64,000 bases of DNA from Nitrosarchaeum sp. (GCA_002737445.1 NSIR01000002.1:152573-216572); one strand, 5' to 3'. Counted from the stretch's first letter, positions 34,544 through 44,068 are shown. Made by a program: numbers and translations. The notes: generated by a model from the sequence alone, not told the origin.

Positions 34544-36589
34544 ATGAAATTAGAGATAATTTTCACAATTATCATAACTATTTCAGCATCTTTGATTATT
34601 TTAGAATCTGAATCAAATGAAATTATTCACACTTATCTTGATAAAAGTGTCCCATTTGTAGGTGGAGATATTCCAAGAATTGAGGGAATTGAAGGTAATG
34701 GAATTAAAATTGCAGTAATCGATACAGGTGTTGATTTTAATCATCCAGATCTTTTAGGATGGGGCTCTGATGGAAAAGTAGTTGGAGGATATAATTTCAT
34801 TCAAGAAGGAAAACCTCCACTAGATACAAACGGACATGGGACTCAAGTTGCAGGAGTAATTGCAGCTGACGGACAATTAAAAGGAATTGCACCGAAAGCA
34901 AAAATTTTAGCATACAAGGTTTCAGAAAATGGTGAAGGCGTATCATCTGATTTAATTATCAAAGCAATAGATAAGGCAATTGAAGACGATGTAGATATAA
35001 TAAATATCAGTTTAGGCTTAAACAAAACAAATACCAATATTGAAAATGCAGTAAATAGAGCAGTTGCAAAAAAAATATTTGTTGTAACTGCTGCTGGAAA
35101 TGACGGTCCAACACTTCAAACAATTGGAAGTCCGGGTAAAAATCACGGTTCAATCACAGTTGGTGCAACATACAATAATTTGACATCAAGTTTAGTTGCA
35201 ACATTAGAAATCAATAAAAAACCATACACAGTAGTTCCCATGGTAGGTTCCTCAAAATTAAATGATCCAATTACTAGTAAAATAATTTTTGGCGGCTATG
35301 GAAAAAAAAATGAACTTGCAAAAATTAATGCAACAGATTCAATTCTTCTTGTAGAAAGAGGAAGTGATGTTAAGGGTGAGCTTCTTTATTTTTCCATAAA
35401 AGAAAAAAATGCAGTGGATGCAGGGGCAAAAGCTATGATAGTATATAATAATCAACCAGGTATTTTTCTAGGAGAGTTATTACATGAATTTATTGAATCT
35501 GACTATAAACCGCAAATTCCAGTTGTTTCAATGGATAGAAAAGATGGATTGGAAATCAGAGATCAAATACAAGAAAAAAATAAAGCAAATCTACATTTAT
35601 TTTATAACCCAGATTTTGTGGCACACTTTAGTTCAAGAGGATCAGTTTCACCATTTTACATAAAACCAGATTTGGTAGCACCTGGCGTATATCTCAATAC
35701 GACACAAATCAATGGTGGATATAATTTCACTAGTGGTACAAGTTTTGCAGCTCCACATGTCTCTGGAGCAATAGTATTATTGCTTGAAAAATATCCTAGT
35801 TTGCATTTTGATGAAATCAAGGCATTGTTAATGACTACAACCGCCCCTGTATCTGATGCATACGGTAAAAAATTCTCATTAAGTGATTCAGGTTCGGGTA
35901 GACTAGATATTGGAAAAGCATTTCAAGCAAAATTAATCATAACGCCACCAAATTTTGTCATAAATTTATCTTCAGATTATCCAAGTACTGAAAAGCAATT
36001 AAAATTAAATCTTTTAGAAGGAACTTTAGAAAAAATACAAGTGGAATTTGAGGGATCAGAATTCATAAAGTTTTCATATATTTTAAATGAAAATAATTTA
36101 ATCGTTAAGATAAAAATGCTTGAACAGAATTATGGTGATTATGAGGGAATAATAAACATAAAACATAGTGAGGTAAATTATGTAATTCCCATTTTAATTC
36201 ATTACACTGAAGGATCCATATCGGTAAATCAAAAAGACGGAAAAATTAACTTTGTAATTGATCATCCAAAGCAATGGAATTTTGCAAAAATTTCAGTAAT
36301 AAATAGTGAAAGTGGAAAAACAAATACAATTACAACAACTCCAGAAAAAAATGCATCTATAAAAGTTAATGAAAATTTAGAATATTGGATTGCTGCCAAA
36401 ATACAAGTTGATGGTGAATCTTTTGATGCATATAACACCATCAAAGTAAATTCAGTAAATCAAAATAATAATGAATTGGAATTACCAAACATTCCAGAAA
36501 AACAAATAGAAATAGTTTTAGGAATTATACTTGTTATAGGAATTATTGGAATAATTAGTAAAAAAAATACAATTAAGGAAAAACTTTAG
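34544..36589 (+). CDS. Membrane-anchored subtilisin-like serine protease (S8) with PA domain
   Basis: The 681-residue product has a signal/anchor helix (residues 4-20), then immediately the catalytic domain: Asp60 (IAVIDTGVDFNHPDL), His98 (DTNGHGTQVAGVIA), Asn186 (TAAGNDGP) and Ser400 (TSGTSFAAPHVSGA). A protease-associated insert lies between (about 215-345). About 230 residues of beta-rich domain follow, then one membrane helix near the C-terminus (IVLGIILVIGIIGIISKK). Only about 30 residues separate the signal from the catalytic core, so the usual inhibitor propeptide is missing. It acts outside the cell. Its end overlaps the PEP carboxykinase gene by 17 bp. Confidence 0.93.
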   Translation: MKLEIIFTIIITISASLIILESESNEIIHTYLDKSVPFVGGDIPRIEGIEGNGIKIAVIDTGVDFNHPDLLGWGSDGKVVGGYNFIQEGKPPLDTNGHGTQVAGVIAADGQLKGIAPKAKILAYKVSENGEGVSSDLIIKAIDKAIEDDVDIINISLGLNKTNTNIENAVNRAVAKKIFVVTAAGNDGPTLQTIGSPGKNHGSITVGATYNNLTSSLVATLEINKKPYTVVPMVGSSKLNDPITSKIIFGGYGKKNELAKINATDSILLVERGSDVKGELLYFSIKEKNAVDAGAKAMIVYNNQPGIFLGELLHEFIESDYKPQIPVVSMDRKDGLEIRDQIQEKNKANLHLFYNPDFVAHFSSRGSVSPFYIKPDLVAPGVYLNTTQINGGYNFTSGTSFAAPHVSGAIVLLLEKYPSLHFDEIKALLMTTTAPVSDAYGKKFSLSDSGSGRLDIGKAFQAKLIITPPNFVINLSSDYPSTEKQLKLNLLEGTLEKIQVEFEGSEFIKFSYILNENNLIVKIKMLEQNYGDYEGIINIKHSEVNYVIPILIHYTEGSISVNQKDGKINFVIDHPKQWNFAKISVINSESGKTNTITTTPEKNASIKVNENLEYWIAAKIQVDGESFDAYNTIKVNSVNQNNNELELPNIPEKQIEIVLGIILVIGIIGIISKKNTIKEKL

Positions 36590-38206
36590 GTCCAGCATTT
36601 ATTATTTCGGGAGCAACATTTTGAAATTTCTTAAAATTTTCAACAAACATTTGAGATAGCTTTTTTGCAGAAATTTCATATGAATTTTTATCAGACCACG
36701 TATTTTTTGGATCTAGTATTTCAGATGGAACATCTAAAACTTCAGTTGGAATATCCAAATTAAATATATCATCGTGTCTATACTTTGCAATATCAAGTGC
36801 ACCTGTAAGAGCTGCAGTTACCATGGCTCGACTGTATTTTATCTTAATTCTGGTACCAATACCATATGGTCCACCAGACCATCCAGTATTTACTAAATAT
36901 ACAACGGTATCATGTTTGTTAATTTTTTCTCCTAGTAATTTCGCATATACAGATGCAGGTCGAGGCATGAATGGTGCTCCAAAACACTCAGAAAATACAG
37001 ATTTTGGTTCTTTAATGCCTCGTTCAGTTCCAGCCAATTTACTAGTATAGCCAGACATAAAATGATACATTGCGCTCTCTTTTGTTAATCTAGACACAGG
37101 TGGTAAAACGCCTAGTGCATCTGCAGTTAAAAATACAATTACTTTTGGATGACCACCTAAACTTGGAATTACAGCACCTGGAATGTAATCCAGAGGATAT
37201 GCGACACGGGTATTTTCAGTCAAACTATTATCATCATAGTCAGGAATATTATTATTTAATACAACATTTTCCAATACAGCTCCAGGTTTTATTGCATTCC
37301 AGATTTCAGGTTCTGCATCCTGATGAAGATGGATACATTTAGCATAACACCCGCCTTCAAAATTAAATATCACATTATCAGACCAACCATGTTCATCATC
37401 TCCAATTAATTTTCTATTAGGGTCAGCTGAAAGAGTAGTTTTTCCAGTACCAGATAAACCAAAAAATAAAGCAGTATCGCCGTTTTTTCCAATATTAGCT
37501 GAACAATGCATTGGAAATATACCACGTTCAGGTAATAGAAAATTCATTACACTGAACATTGATTTTTTCATTTCACCTGCATATTGTGTACCTCCAATCA
37601 AAACAATTTTTCGAGTCAAGTCAACTAAAATGAAAACATTTGATTCCGTACCATCAACTTGAGGTATAGCTTGAAAATCATTTATACACATTATGGTAAA
37701 ATCAGGTTCATGATTGACTAATTCTTCATTAGATGGTCTTATGAATAACTGTCTTGCAAAGAGGCTTTGCCAAACATGATCATTTATGACTCGGATAGAT
37801 AATTGATTTTCTTTATTGGCACCAACATAACCATCAAACACAAAAAGATCTTTACCATCTACAAACTGTTTCATTTTTTCAAGAATTTTTTCAAATTTTT
37901 CACCATCAAATTTGTGATTAACTTTTCCCCAATCTATCGTATCTCGAGTTTTATCATCAAATACAATAAATCGGTCATCAGGTGATCTACCGGTGTATTT
38001 TCCAGTGTTTACAGAAAGGGAGCCAGTGGAATTTATGACACCCTCATTTCTTTCAACTGCCGTTTTAACTAGATCATCTACGCTCAAATTACGAGATATT
38101 TTTGATGGATTTATTCCAAAAGCATGTATTTGTGATAAAAATTTATCAGTTACACTAGAACTTGCTACTTCGATCAGAGGTAATAACCCCCGTCAACAAT
38201 TATCAT
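36573..38206 (-). CDS. pckA: ATP-type phosphoenolpyruvate carboxykinase, apparent N-terminal frameshift
   Basis: It converts oxaloacetate plus ATP to phosphoenolpyruvate. The kinase P-loop is GLSGTGKTTLSADP, with ERGIFPMHCSANIG upstream and NTGWSGGPYGIGTRI later. The first in-frame start is TTG at 38087, which gives 504 residues, but the frame stays open 35 codons further to 38192, and this part (ending HAFGINPSKISRNLS) looks like the family's true N-terminus. It has no ATG, GTG or TTG. An ATG at 38206 in another frame, with a TATA-like AAATATCT about 26 nt upstream, would join it if the five-C run at 38187-38191 had one more base. So the gene is frameshifted, recoded, misassembled here, or uses a rare start. 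Confidence 0.88.
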
Positions 38207-38300
38207 AGTAATCCCAGGCTTAATCAAGAGATATTTCGATCCGACTTAATTTTCCTTATTATCTCTTTCTTATCAGATTATTTTTTCATCTAGGAACGTA

Positions 38301-38310
38301 TTTATTTAAA
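38301..38310 (+). promoter_or_regulatory. TATA-like promoter of L32e-L19e
   Basis: TTTATTTAAA, centred about 24 nt upstream of the TTG at 38329, supports a leaderless L32e-L19e transcript. Confidence 0.5.
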
Positions 38311-38328
38311 ATTTCAAGACTCATTCCA

Positions 38329-38733
38329 TTGCCTATCAATAAAGAGAAGCTAGCTAAAAGACAAGAAGTTAAAGAACACAAGCCAGATTTTATCAGACCA
38401 GAGAGCTGGCGTTATGTTAGACTTGAAACTAATTGGAGAAAACCAAAAGGGATTGATCATCATCAAAGAAAACAGAAAAGTAGAGGTCGTCCAGGACTTG
38501 TCAAGGTTGGTTATGGTGGACCTAGAGAATCAAAAGGACTACATCCTTCAGGATATACAGATAATTTAGTTCATACAATTAATGATTTACAAAAGCTAGA
38601 TGCAAAAAAAGACGGTGTTAGATTTGGACATGGTGTAGGTACAAGAAAGAGAAAAGAAATTATTGTAAAAGCAATTGAAGGAAAATTTAAAATTTTTAAT
38701 GCAAGAGTGAGTGTAATTGGTAGTAAATCTTAG
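38329..38733 (+). CDS. rpl32e: Ribosomal protein eL32 (L32e)
   Basis: A 134-residue large-subunit protein with WRKPKGIDHHQRKQKSRGRP and the VGYGGPRESKGLHPSGY motif. The TTG start is fixed by the TATA box and the lack of an earlier start. It overlaps L19e by 17 bp. In other archaea this pair lies directly upstream of L18. Confidence 0.95.
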   Translation: MPINKEKLAKRQEVKEHKPDFIRPESWRYVRLETNWRKPKGIDHHQRKQKSRGRPGLVKVGYGGPRESKGLHPSGYTDNLVHTINDLQKLDAKKDGVRFGHGVGTRKRKEIIVKAIEGKFKIFNARVSVIGSKS

Positions 38734-39172
38734 AGCTAAAAAAAGACTGGTATCACGTGTTACCGGTGTCGGAATACATCGAGTCAAATTTGATACAGAT
38801 CATCTTGATGAAGTAGCTGATGCAATTACTAGAGAAAATATACGTAGTTTAATCACAGCAAAAAAAATTACAATAAAATCAATTGTTGGAACTTCAAGAG
38901 GAAGAGCACAAACTAAAAAAACTCAAAAAAATAAAAGAGGTACAACTCAAGGATCCAAACAAGGTACAAAGGGTGCAAGAGTTGGAAAGAAAGTAGTTTA
39001 CGTTGCCAAAGTTAGAGCATTAAGAAGATTGCTAAAAATTGCTAAAGATAGAAAAAATCTAACAAATCCAGAATTTTGGATACTTTACAAGAAAGTGGGC
39101 GGAAATACAGTAAGAAACAAAGCTCATTTGAGAACATTAATGGACGATATTGTTACCAAAAGAAAAAGCTAG
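38717..39172 (+). CDS. rpl19e: Ribosomal protein eL19 (L19e)
   Basis: A 151-residue, very basic protein: an N-terminal helical domain (NLRAKKRLVSRVTGVG, then DEVADAITRENIRSLI), a Gly/Lys/Thr-rich extended linker (about residues 58-88) and a C-terminal helix bundle. The TTG start lies inside the end of L32e. The 135 bp that follow it are A/T-rich and hold no gene that I can see. Confidence 0.95.
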   Translation: MVVNLRAKKRLVSRVTGVGIHRVKFDTDHLDEVADAITRENIRSLITAKKITIKSIVGTSRGRAQTKKTQKNKRGTTQGSKQGTKGARVGKKVVYVAKVRALRRLLKIAKDRKNLTNPEFWILYKKVGGNTVRNKAHLRTLMDDIVTKRKS

Positions 39173-39307
39173 AATAAATTAATTTTTAAATCTAAAACGT
39201 TTAATGTATAATTTTTTAGTATTTTCAATTATATTTAAAATGAATATTTTTTTGTAATTGATCAAATATGTTTATTTTTTATTAATAAATTTCAAGTAAT
39301 TTAAAAA

Positions 39308-40084
39308 TTAAAGTTTTATAATTTCAAGATCAGCCTCATTTAAAAAATCAATCAATTTTTTTTTATTTGATCCAAGACCATTCCAATCTAAAAGAGCTGT
39401 TTTTGCAATTTTATTTTGTTCCAAAATGTGTAAAAATAATTTCTCATCAAGATTATCCAGTGCATGTTTTGGCATAATAGTTCCAAGTGAAAAATTGCCA
39501 GTCAGTAATTCATTGGTGAATTTTTCAGGGTAATGTGTACCTCCAAAACAAATTGCCACAGGTGATGGTTTGATAACTTTAGTCATTACAGTATGCACTA
39601 AAATGGCAACTGAATTACATAAAGAAATATCAGTCCATTGTTTTTCAGTAGTACCAATTTCAATAAACATACTAGGTTTAGTTAGAGCTGTAGGACCATG
39701 ATGTGTGGCTTCAAGTATAATTTGAAAATCTGGAAATTTTGATTTATTTTTCCACAAGGTTTGAAGATATTCTTTTTGAATGTACGGATGAGGTATTGCT
39801 ATCTGTCTATCGTTTCCTCCAAATTTTGCCTCTGAAAAATTACCAGTGCTATGACATGTAAGAGCCAAAACACCGGATTCAGCTGCATGTTTTGAAAGAA
39901 AAATAAATCCATCATAATCATATTTTTCTTGTATCCAATCAGCAGAAATTGTAGGTGTTGAAATTAAAAGTAAATCATAATATTTTCCTTTATAGATTTC
40001 ACCATCTTTTGTCATTTGTTGCGAAAGAAATTTTGCCATATTGTATCCCGCAGGATCATCACGGTATGCTGTAAGAAGTTCCAT
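39308..40084 (-). CDS. dtdA: D-aminoacyl-tRNA deacylase, archaeal DTD2 type
   Basis: It removes D-amino acids mischarged on tRNA. The 258 residues contain FLSKHAAESGVLALTCHSTGN, EATHHGPTALTKPSMFIEIG and CFGGTHYPEKFT, the histidine-rich motifs of the DTD2/GEK1 family. It is divergent from SecE, with a minus-strand TATA-like element near 40104-40117. Confidence 0.94.
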   Translation of the reverse strand: MELLTAYRDDPAGYNMAKFLSQQMTKDGEIYKGKYYDLLLISTPTISADWIQEKYDYDGFIFLSKHAAESGVLALTCHSTGNFSEAKFGGNDRQIAIPHPYIQKEYLQTLWKNKSKFPDFQIILEATHHGPTALTKPSMFIEIGTTEKQWTDISLCNSVAILVHTVMTKVIKPSPVAICFGGTHYPEKFTNELLTGNFSLGTIMPKHALDNLDEKLFLHILEQNKIAKTALLDWNGLGSNKKKLIDFLNEADLEIIKL

Positions 40085-40150
40085 GAGATAAGAGATATAA
40101 GGACACCTTATTAATTTCCAGCATTGAACCCTAAACAGACTTTAAAAAAC

Positions 40151-40300
40151 ATGGCTAACACATTAAGAATGGCTAAAAAGCCAGATAAAGAAGAATATCA
40201 ACAACACCTAAGACTGGTGCTGATTGGAATTGCAGGAGTTGGTGCTATTGGATTTACGATTCAATTTGTCTTTTCTGTAATTACATTTGGAGGAAAATAA
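40151..40300 (+). CDS. secE: Translocase subunit SecE/Sec61 gamma
   Basis: A 49-residue protein that clamps SecY. An amphipathic helix (KKPDKEEYQQHL) precedes one membrane segment (about residues 22-44, VLIGIAGVGAIGFTIQFVF), the standard archaeal SecE layout. The first ATG is at 40151; a second at 40169 (MAKKPDKEE) has the A/T block 40141-40149 about 24 nt upstream and may be the true leaderless start. It lies 2 bp before Spt5, the usual archaeal order. Confidence 0.9.
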   Translation: MANTLRMAKKPDKEEYQQHLRLVLIGIAGVGAIGFTIQFVFSVITFGGK

Positions 40301-40302
40301 AA

Positions 40303-40761
40303 TTGTCAACGGAAATTAAATCACATCTTTTTGCAATACGAACCACCGGAGGTCAAGAAAAAATAGTAATGAGACTGTTAGAAGCAAAAGCAAATGCAAA
40401 TAAAATTAATATTCAATCAGTATTACTAGTAGACAATCTAAAAGGCTATGTTGTAATTGAGGCAATTAATCCTAGTGACGCATACATGGCAGTTGAAGGG
40501 GTTAGACATATTCGAGGTCAACTTAGAGGAGAATTAGAATTTAAAGACATTGAAGGATATTTGATAAAGAAATCTACAGTTTCACAATTAGCAGTCGATA
40601 ACATAATTGAGATCACTGGCGGTCCATTCAGAGGAATGAAAGCCACAATCACTAGAATAGATGTAGACAAGGAGGAAGCTACAGTTGTTCTATTGGATGC
40701 ATCTTATCAACTACCAGTAACTGTAGACGCCAACTACCTAAAACTGTCTAGTGAGTCTTAG
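40303..40761 (+). CDS. spt5: Transcription elongation factor Spt5 (NusG)
   Basis: Spt5 binds the polymerase clamp for processivity and can link it to ribosomes. The NGN domain (HLFAIRTTGGQEKIVMRLLE to about residue 90) is followed by a KOW domain starting VDNIIEITGGPFRGMKATI. The TTG start is 2 bp after SecE, and L11 follows 34 bp downstream. Spt4 is not in the window. Confidence 0.95.
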   Translation: MSTEIKSHLFAIRTTGGQEKIVMRLLEAKANANKINIQSVLLVDNLKGYVVIEAINPSDAYMAVEGVRHIRGQLRGELEFKDIEGYLIKKSTVSQLAVDNIIEITGGPFRGMKATITRIDVDKEEATVVLLDASYQLPVTVDANYLKLSSES

Positions 40762-40795
40762 GAAGGATTAAATTTTTCATATTAAACTGATAATT

Positions 40796-41278
40796 ATGAC
40801 AGAAGCACAAAAAGTATCAGCACTTGTAACAGGTGGAGGAGCTTCAGCAGGGCCACCATTAGGACCGGCATTAGGTCCATTAGGAGTAAACATAATGGAA
40901 ATAATCAAAGCCATTAATGAAAAAACTAAAGACTTTGAAGGAATGAAAGTTCCAGTAACAGTTTCGGTTTATCCAGATACAAAAAAATGGGAAATAGAGA
41001 TAGGAATTCCTTCTGCAGCAGCATTGTTGTTAAAGGAAGCAGGAATTCAAAAAGGAACCGGCGCTGCAGGTACAACATGGGTAGGGGACATAACTATAGA
41101 TTCCGTCATTAAAGTTGCAAATACAAAACTAGAGAAATCATACGCATCTTCATTAAAATCAGTAGTAAAAACAGTAATTGGAACATGTCTATCATTGGGA
41201 ATTAAAGTAGAAGGTAAAACACCAAAAGAGATTACTGCAGAAATTAATCAAGGCATCTGGGATGCAAAATTAAAATAA
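40796..41278 (+). CDS. rpl11: Ribosomal protein uL11
   Basis: A protein of the GTPase-associated centre, 160 residues. GGGASAGPPLGPALGPLGVN opens it, and the C-terminal rRNA-binding domain includes KEAGIQKGTGAAGTTWVGD. It follows Spt5 as in other archaea, but a convergent Lrp gene (starting 1 bp after its stop) separates it from L1. Confidence 0.96.
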   Translation: MTEAQKVSALVTGGGASAGPPLGPALGPLGVNIMEIIKAINEKTKDFEGMKVPVTVSVYPDTKKWEIEIGIPSAAALLLKEAGIQKGTGAAGTTWVGDITIDSVIKVANTKLEKSYASSLKSVVKTVIGTCLSLGIKVEGKTPKEITAEINQGIWDAKLK

Positions 41279-41279
41279 A

Positions 41280-41744
41280 TTAATCGATAGAATAAATCGG
41301 ATCTTTATCTGTTTTTTGTAATTCAACAAAAGTTTCCATATTAATAATACCATCAATTTTTCCTATTTTCTCTATAACTATAGAATGCAGTGCCTCTAAA
41401 TTTTTAGCATGAATGTCTACAATCATATCAAATCTACCAGTCACTTCAGAAATAGATAAAACATCAGGCGTTTCCAACATTTTTTTATGAATAGTATCTT
41501 TAAGTTTTGGATCCCGATTAATTCCAATAGATGCCTTTACACCTATACCCAAAAGAGAATCATCTATCACAATGGTGAATTTTTTGATTAATTTCTTTTT
41601 GATTAATCGTTTTATTCTGCTATAAATAACAGAAGCATTAATTCCAAGTTTTTTTGACAGTATTGGGACAGAAATAGAACCATCTTTAGTTAATTCAAAA
41701 ATTAATTTCATATCAAGTTCATCAAATCGTTGCAATGCTATCAA
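41280..41744 (-). CDS. Lrp/AsnC family transcription regulator
   Basis: The 154 residues have an N-terminal winged helix-turn-helix (DELDMKLIFELTKDGSISVP and LSKKLGINASVIYSRIKRL) and a C-terminal RAM ligand-binding domain (about residues 70-145, with ISEVTGRFDMIVDIHAKN). Such regulators usually sense amino acids. It sits between L11 and L1, end-to-end with L11. Its effector and targets are not visible. Confidence 0.9.
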   Translation of the reverse strand: MIALQRFDELDMKLIFELTKDGSISVPILSKKLGINASVIYSRIKRLIKKKLIKKFTIVIDDSLLGIGVKASIGINRDPKLKDTIHKKMLETPDVLSISEVTGRFDMIVDIHAKNLEALHSIVIEKIGKIDGIINMETFVELQKTDKDPIYSID

Positions 41745-41871
41745 AATTTGGTTTACTGATTTAATAAACGTAAGTTCAGAGACGATTTTACTTTAGAATT
41801 ATAAATATTACCTTAAAAAATTGTAAATTTTTTAAATAATATAAAAATCACAATTCGTAGCCTCTAAACGA

Positions 41872-41880
41872 TTTTAAGTA
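41872..41880 (+). promoter_or_regulatory. TATA-like promoter of L1-L10
   Basis: TTTTAAGTA, centred 27 nt upstream of the L1 ATG at 41903, suggests that L1-L10 has its own leaderless promoter instead of reading through from L11. Confidence 0.45.
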
Positions 41881-41902
41881 GGTTTTCTCAAAAATACTCA
41901 TA

Positions 41903-42565
41903 ATGCTTTCAGAGATTAAATTGACAGAAATGATCAAAGATGCCAAAGGATCTAGTAAACAAAGAAAATTCAAACAATCCGTAGAAATGATTATAGTTTT
42001 CAAAGATATAGATGTAAAAAAAGGATTTGCATTAAATGAAATAGTTCAGCTTCCAAAAACCAATTCACCTGCTACAGTATGCATTATGGCAACTGGAGAT
42101 ATGGGTCAAAAAGCAAAGGAGGCAAAAGCGGATTCAGTTGTAGGATCTGAAGAATTAGAAAAATTTGGAGCTAACAAAAGAGCATCTAGAAAATTCATTA
42201 ACAAGTATGATTTCTTTTTAGCAGATACACAAATCATGCCAGCAGTTGGTAAAGTATTAGGTCAACTTTTGGGTCCAAGAGGAAAAATGCCAACACCAGT
42301 TCCATTTAACGCTTCAATTGAATCATTTTTACAAAGATTTAGATCATCAATCAAAGTAAGATCAAGAGGAACATTAGCCATGTCATGCAAGATTGGAGAT
42401 GAATCAATGGAAAATGAAGATTTGGGAATTAACGCATATACAGTATTAAGTGCAGTAGAAAAAAAATTACCAAACGGCGAAAAAAATCTCAAAAGAGTAA
42501 TCATAAAAACTACAATGGGTAAACCAATTAAACAAATAGAAGAGGTCAAAAAGAAACATGCATGA
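41903..42565 (+). CDS. rpl1: Ribosomal protein uL1
   Basis: The L1 stalk protein, 220 residues, with the diagnostic GQLLGPRGKMPTPVPF and a C-terminal KTTMGKPIKQIEEVKKKH. L1 often represses its own mRNA in archaea; I did not find a clear copy of the rRNA-like target in the short leader. It overlaps L10 by 8 bp. Confidence 0.96.
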   Translation: MLSEIKLTEMIKDAKGSSKQRKFKQSVEMIIVFKDIDVKKGFALNEIVQLPKTNSPATVCIMATGDMGQKAKEAKADSVVGSEELEKFGANKRASRKFINKYDFFLADTQIMPAVGKVLGQLLGPRGKMPTPVPFNASIESFLQRFRSSIKVRSRGTLAMSCKIGDESMENEDLGINAYTVLSAVEKKLPNGEKNLKRVIIKTTMGKPIKQIEEVKKKHA

Positions 42566-43424
42566 AAATAGAACAACATATCCTCTAAGAAAAGCTCAGA
42601 TGTATCAGCAATTACTAGAAGTTCCAAAAAAATACAAAGTAATAGCTCTTGTTAAAATAAACAAAGTTAGAGCATCACAAATTCTTCCACTAAGAAAAGC
42701 ACTCAAAGGTGAAGTAGAATTTGTATGTGTTAAAGACAGAGTTGCACAAAAAGCATTAGAAAAACTAGACATTCCAGGAATTAAAGGAATTTCAGAAGAG
42801 CTTACAGGTCAATGTATTTTTATTTTCACAAACATGTCACCATTCAAGCTAAATGTGTTATTGGCAAAAAATAAAATCATGATGGCTGCAAGAGGTGGGG
42901 ATATTGCAAGTGTAGACATTATAGTACCAGCAAAAAATACAGGAATTGCACCAGGTCCAATGCTTACAGAATTCAAAGAGGCAGGAATTCCAACAAAGAT
43001 TGATCAAGGTACAATTTGGATCCAGAAAGACACCACACCTGTGAAAAAAGGCGAAGTAATTAATGAAAAATTGGCAGCACTTTTGGGTAAACTGGATATC
43101 AAACCAGTAGAAGCAGGAATTTCACTTTATACAGCATTGGCAGAGGGTCTAAAATACACATCAGAAGAAATGATTGTAGATGTTGCAAAAATAAGAGAGA
43201 CATTTACTAGATTTTACCAGGAAGCAATTTCATTATCAATTGAAGCAGCATACATTACCAAAGAAAATATCAACCAAATTCTAAGTAAAGCAGTTCAATC
43301 AGCACGTTCAGTATCTGTTGAATCAGGATTTATGACAGATGATACTAAAGAGCAGATATTACAAAAAGCTCATGGTCAAGCCAAAGCTCTTGCAACTACA
43401 GCAAAAGATTACACCTTATCTTAA
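42558..43424 (+). CDS. rpl10: Ribosomal protein uL10 (P0), lacking the factor-binding tail
   Basis: It forms the base of the ribosomal stalk and binds L12 dimers through its C-terminal helices. VALVKINKVRASQILPLRKA and APGPMLTEFKEAGIPTKIDQ fit the family. The 288-residue length is short for archaeal P0, and the protein ends in KALATTAKDYTLS without the acidic, Phe-containing tail that P0 and L12 usually share. It overlaps the convergent TRIC-like gene by 4 bp. Confidence 0.95.
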   Translation: MHENRTTYPLRKAQMYQQLLEVPKKYKVIALVKINKVRASQILPLRKALKGEVEFVCVKDRVAQKALEKLDIPGIKGISEELTGQCIFIFTNMSPFKLNVLLAKNKIMMAARGGDIASVDIIVPAKNTGIAPGPMLTEFKEAGIPTKIDQGTIWIQKDTTPVKKGEVINEKLAALLGKLDIKPVEAGISLYTALAEGLKYTSEEMIVDVAKIRETFTRFYQEAISLSIEAAYITKENINQILSKAVQSARSVSVESGFMTDDTKEQILQKAHGQAKALATTAKDYTLS

Positions 43425-44068
43425 TCTAAATTTCCTTTAACTCTTGGAAGATTCCAATTAAATTTCATTGCGATTAATCTCAATGTAGTTGTTAAAATTA
43501 TTCCAAAAATTGTTGCAGCATATAATTCGCCTCCAAAATACAAGATAAAATAAAATGCAGTTATGCCAATAAAACTTGCAGAAACATAAAACTCTTTTAC
43601 AAAAACTACGGGGATTTGAGTAACAAAAACATCTCGTAATATTCCACCACCCACTGCAGTGAGCATTCCACATAGCATTATCGCTAAAAAATTTAATCCA
43701 ACTAAATTATAAGCAAATGTAGCACCAATTATCGCAAAAACACCCAAACCAATAGCATCAAATTTCAAAAATAAATTCCAATGTTTTTTTAAATGAGAAT
43801 ATAGGAAAAAAATAGAAATACCAGAAATAATAGTAATTACAACGTATGCGGGATCAGAAAGAGAATTTGGAAATTTACCCATAACAATATCTCTAATTGT
43901 ACCGCCTGCAACTCCAGTAATTGTTGCTAGTAGTAAAATTCCAACAATATCAGATTTATGTTCAATTGCTTTGAAAGCACCAGTCACAGCAAAAGCCATT
44001 GTGCCAAATAAATCTAGAATGTAAATGAAAACTTGTGGAGGGAGAGAAAAATCAACCAATGAAAACAA
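43421..44068 (-). CDS. UPF0126/TRIC-like membrane channel protein
   Basis: About seven membrane segments in 215 residues, with the two repeated glycine-rich motifs of the family: VTGAFKAIEHKSDIVGILLL with GGTIRDIVMGKFP, and GGGILRDVFVTQIPVVF. Prokaryotic TRIC homologues are trimeric cation channels. It interrupts the L10-L12 gene order, lying between L10 and L12. Confidence 0.9.
   Translation of the reverse strand: MFSLVDFSLPPQVFIYILDLFGTMAFAVTGAFKAIEHKSDIVGILLLATITGVAGGTIRDIVMGKFPNSLSDPAYVVITIISGISIFFLYSHLKKHWNLFLKFDAIGLGVFAIIGATFAYNLVGLNFLAIMLCGMLTAVGGGILRDVFVTQIPVVFVKEFYVSASFIGITAFYFILYFGGELYAATIFGIILTTTLRLIAMKFNWNLPRVKGNLD

Noticed and set aside
39173..39307. Possible small RNA in the gap after L19e
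   Set aside because: The stretch is A/T-rich with no paired stem, box motif or clear promoter that I could support.
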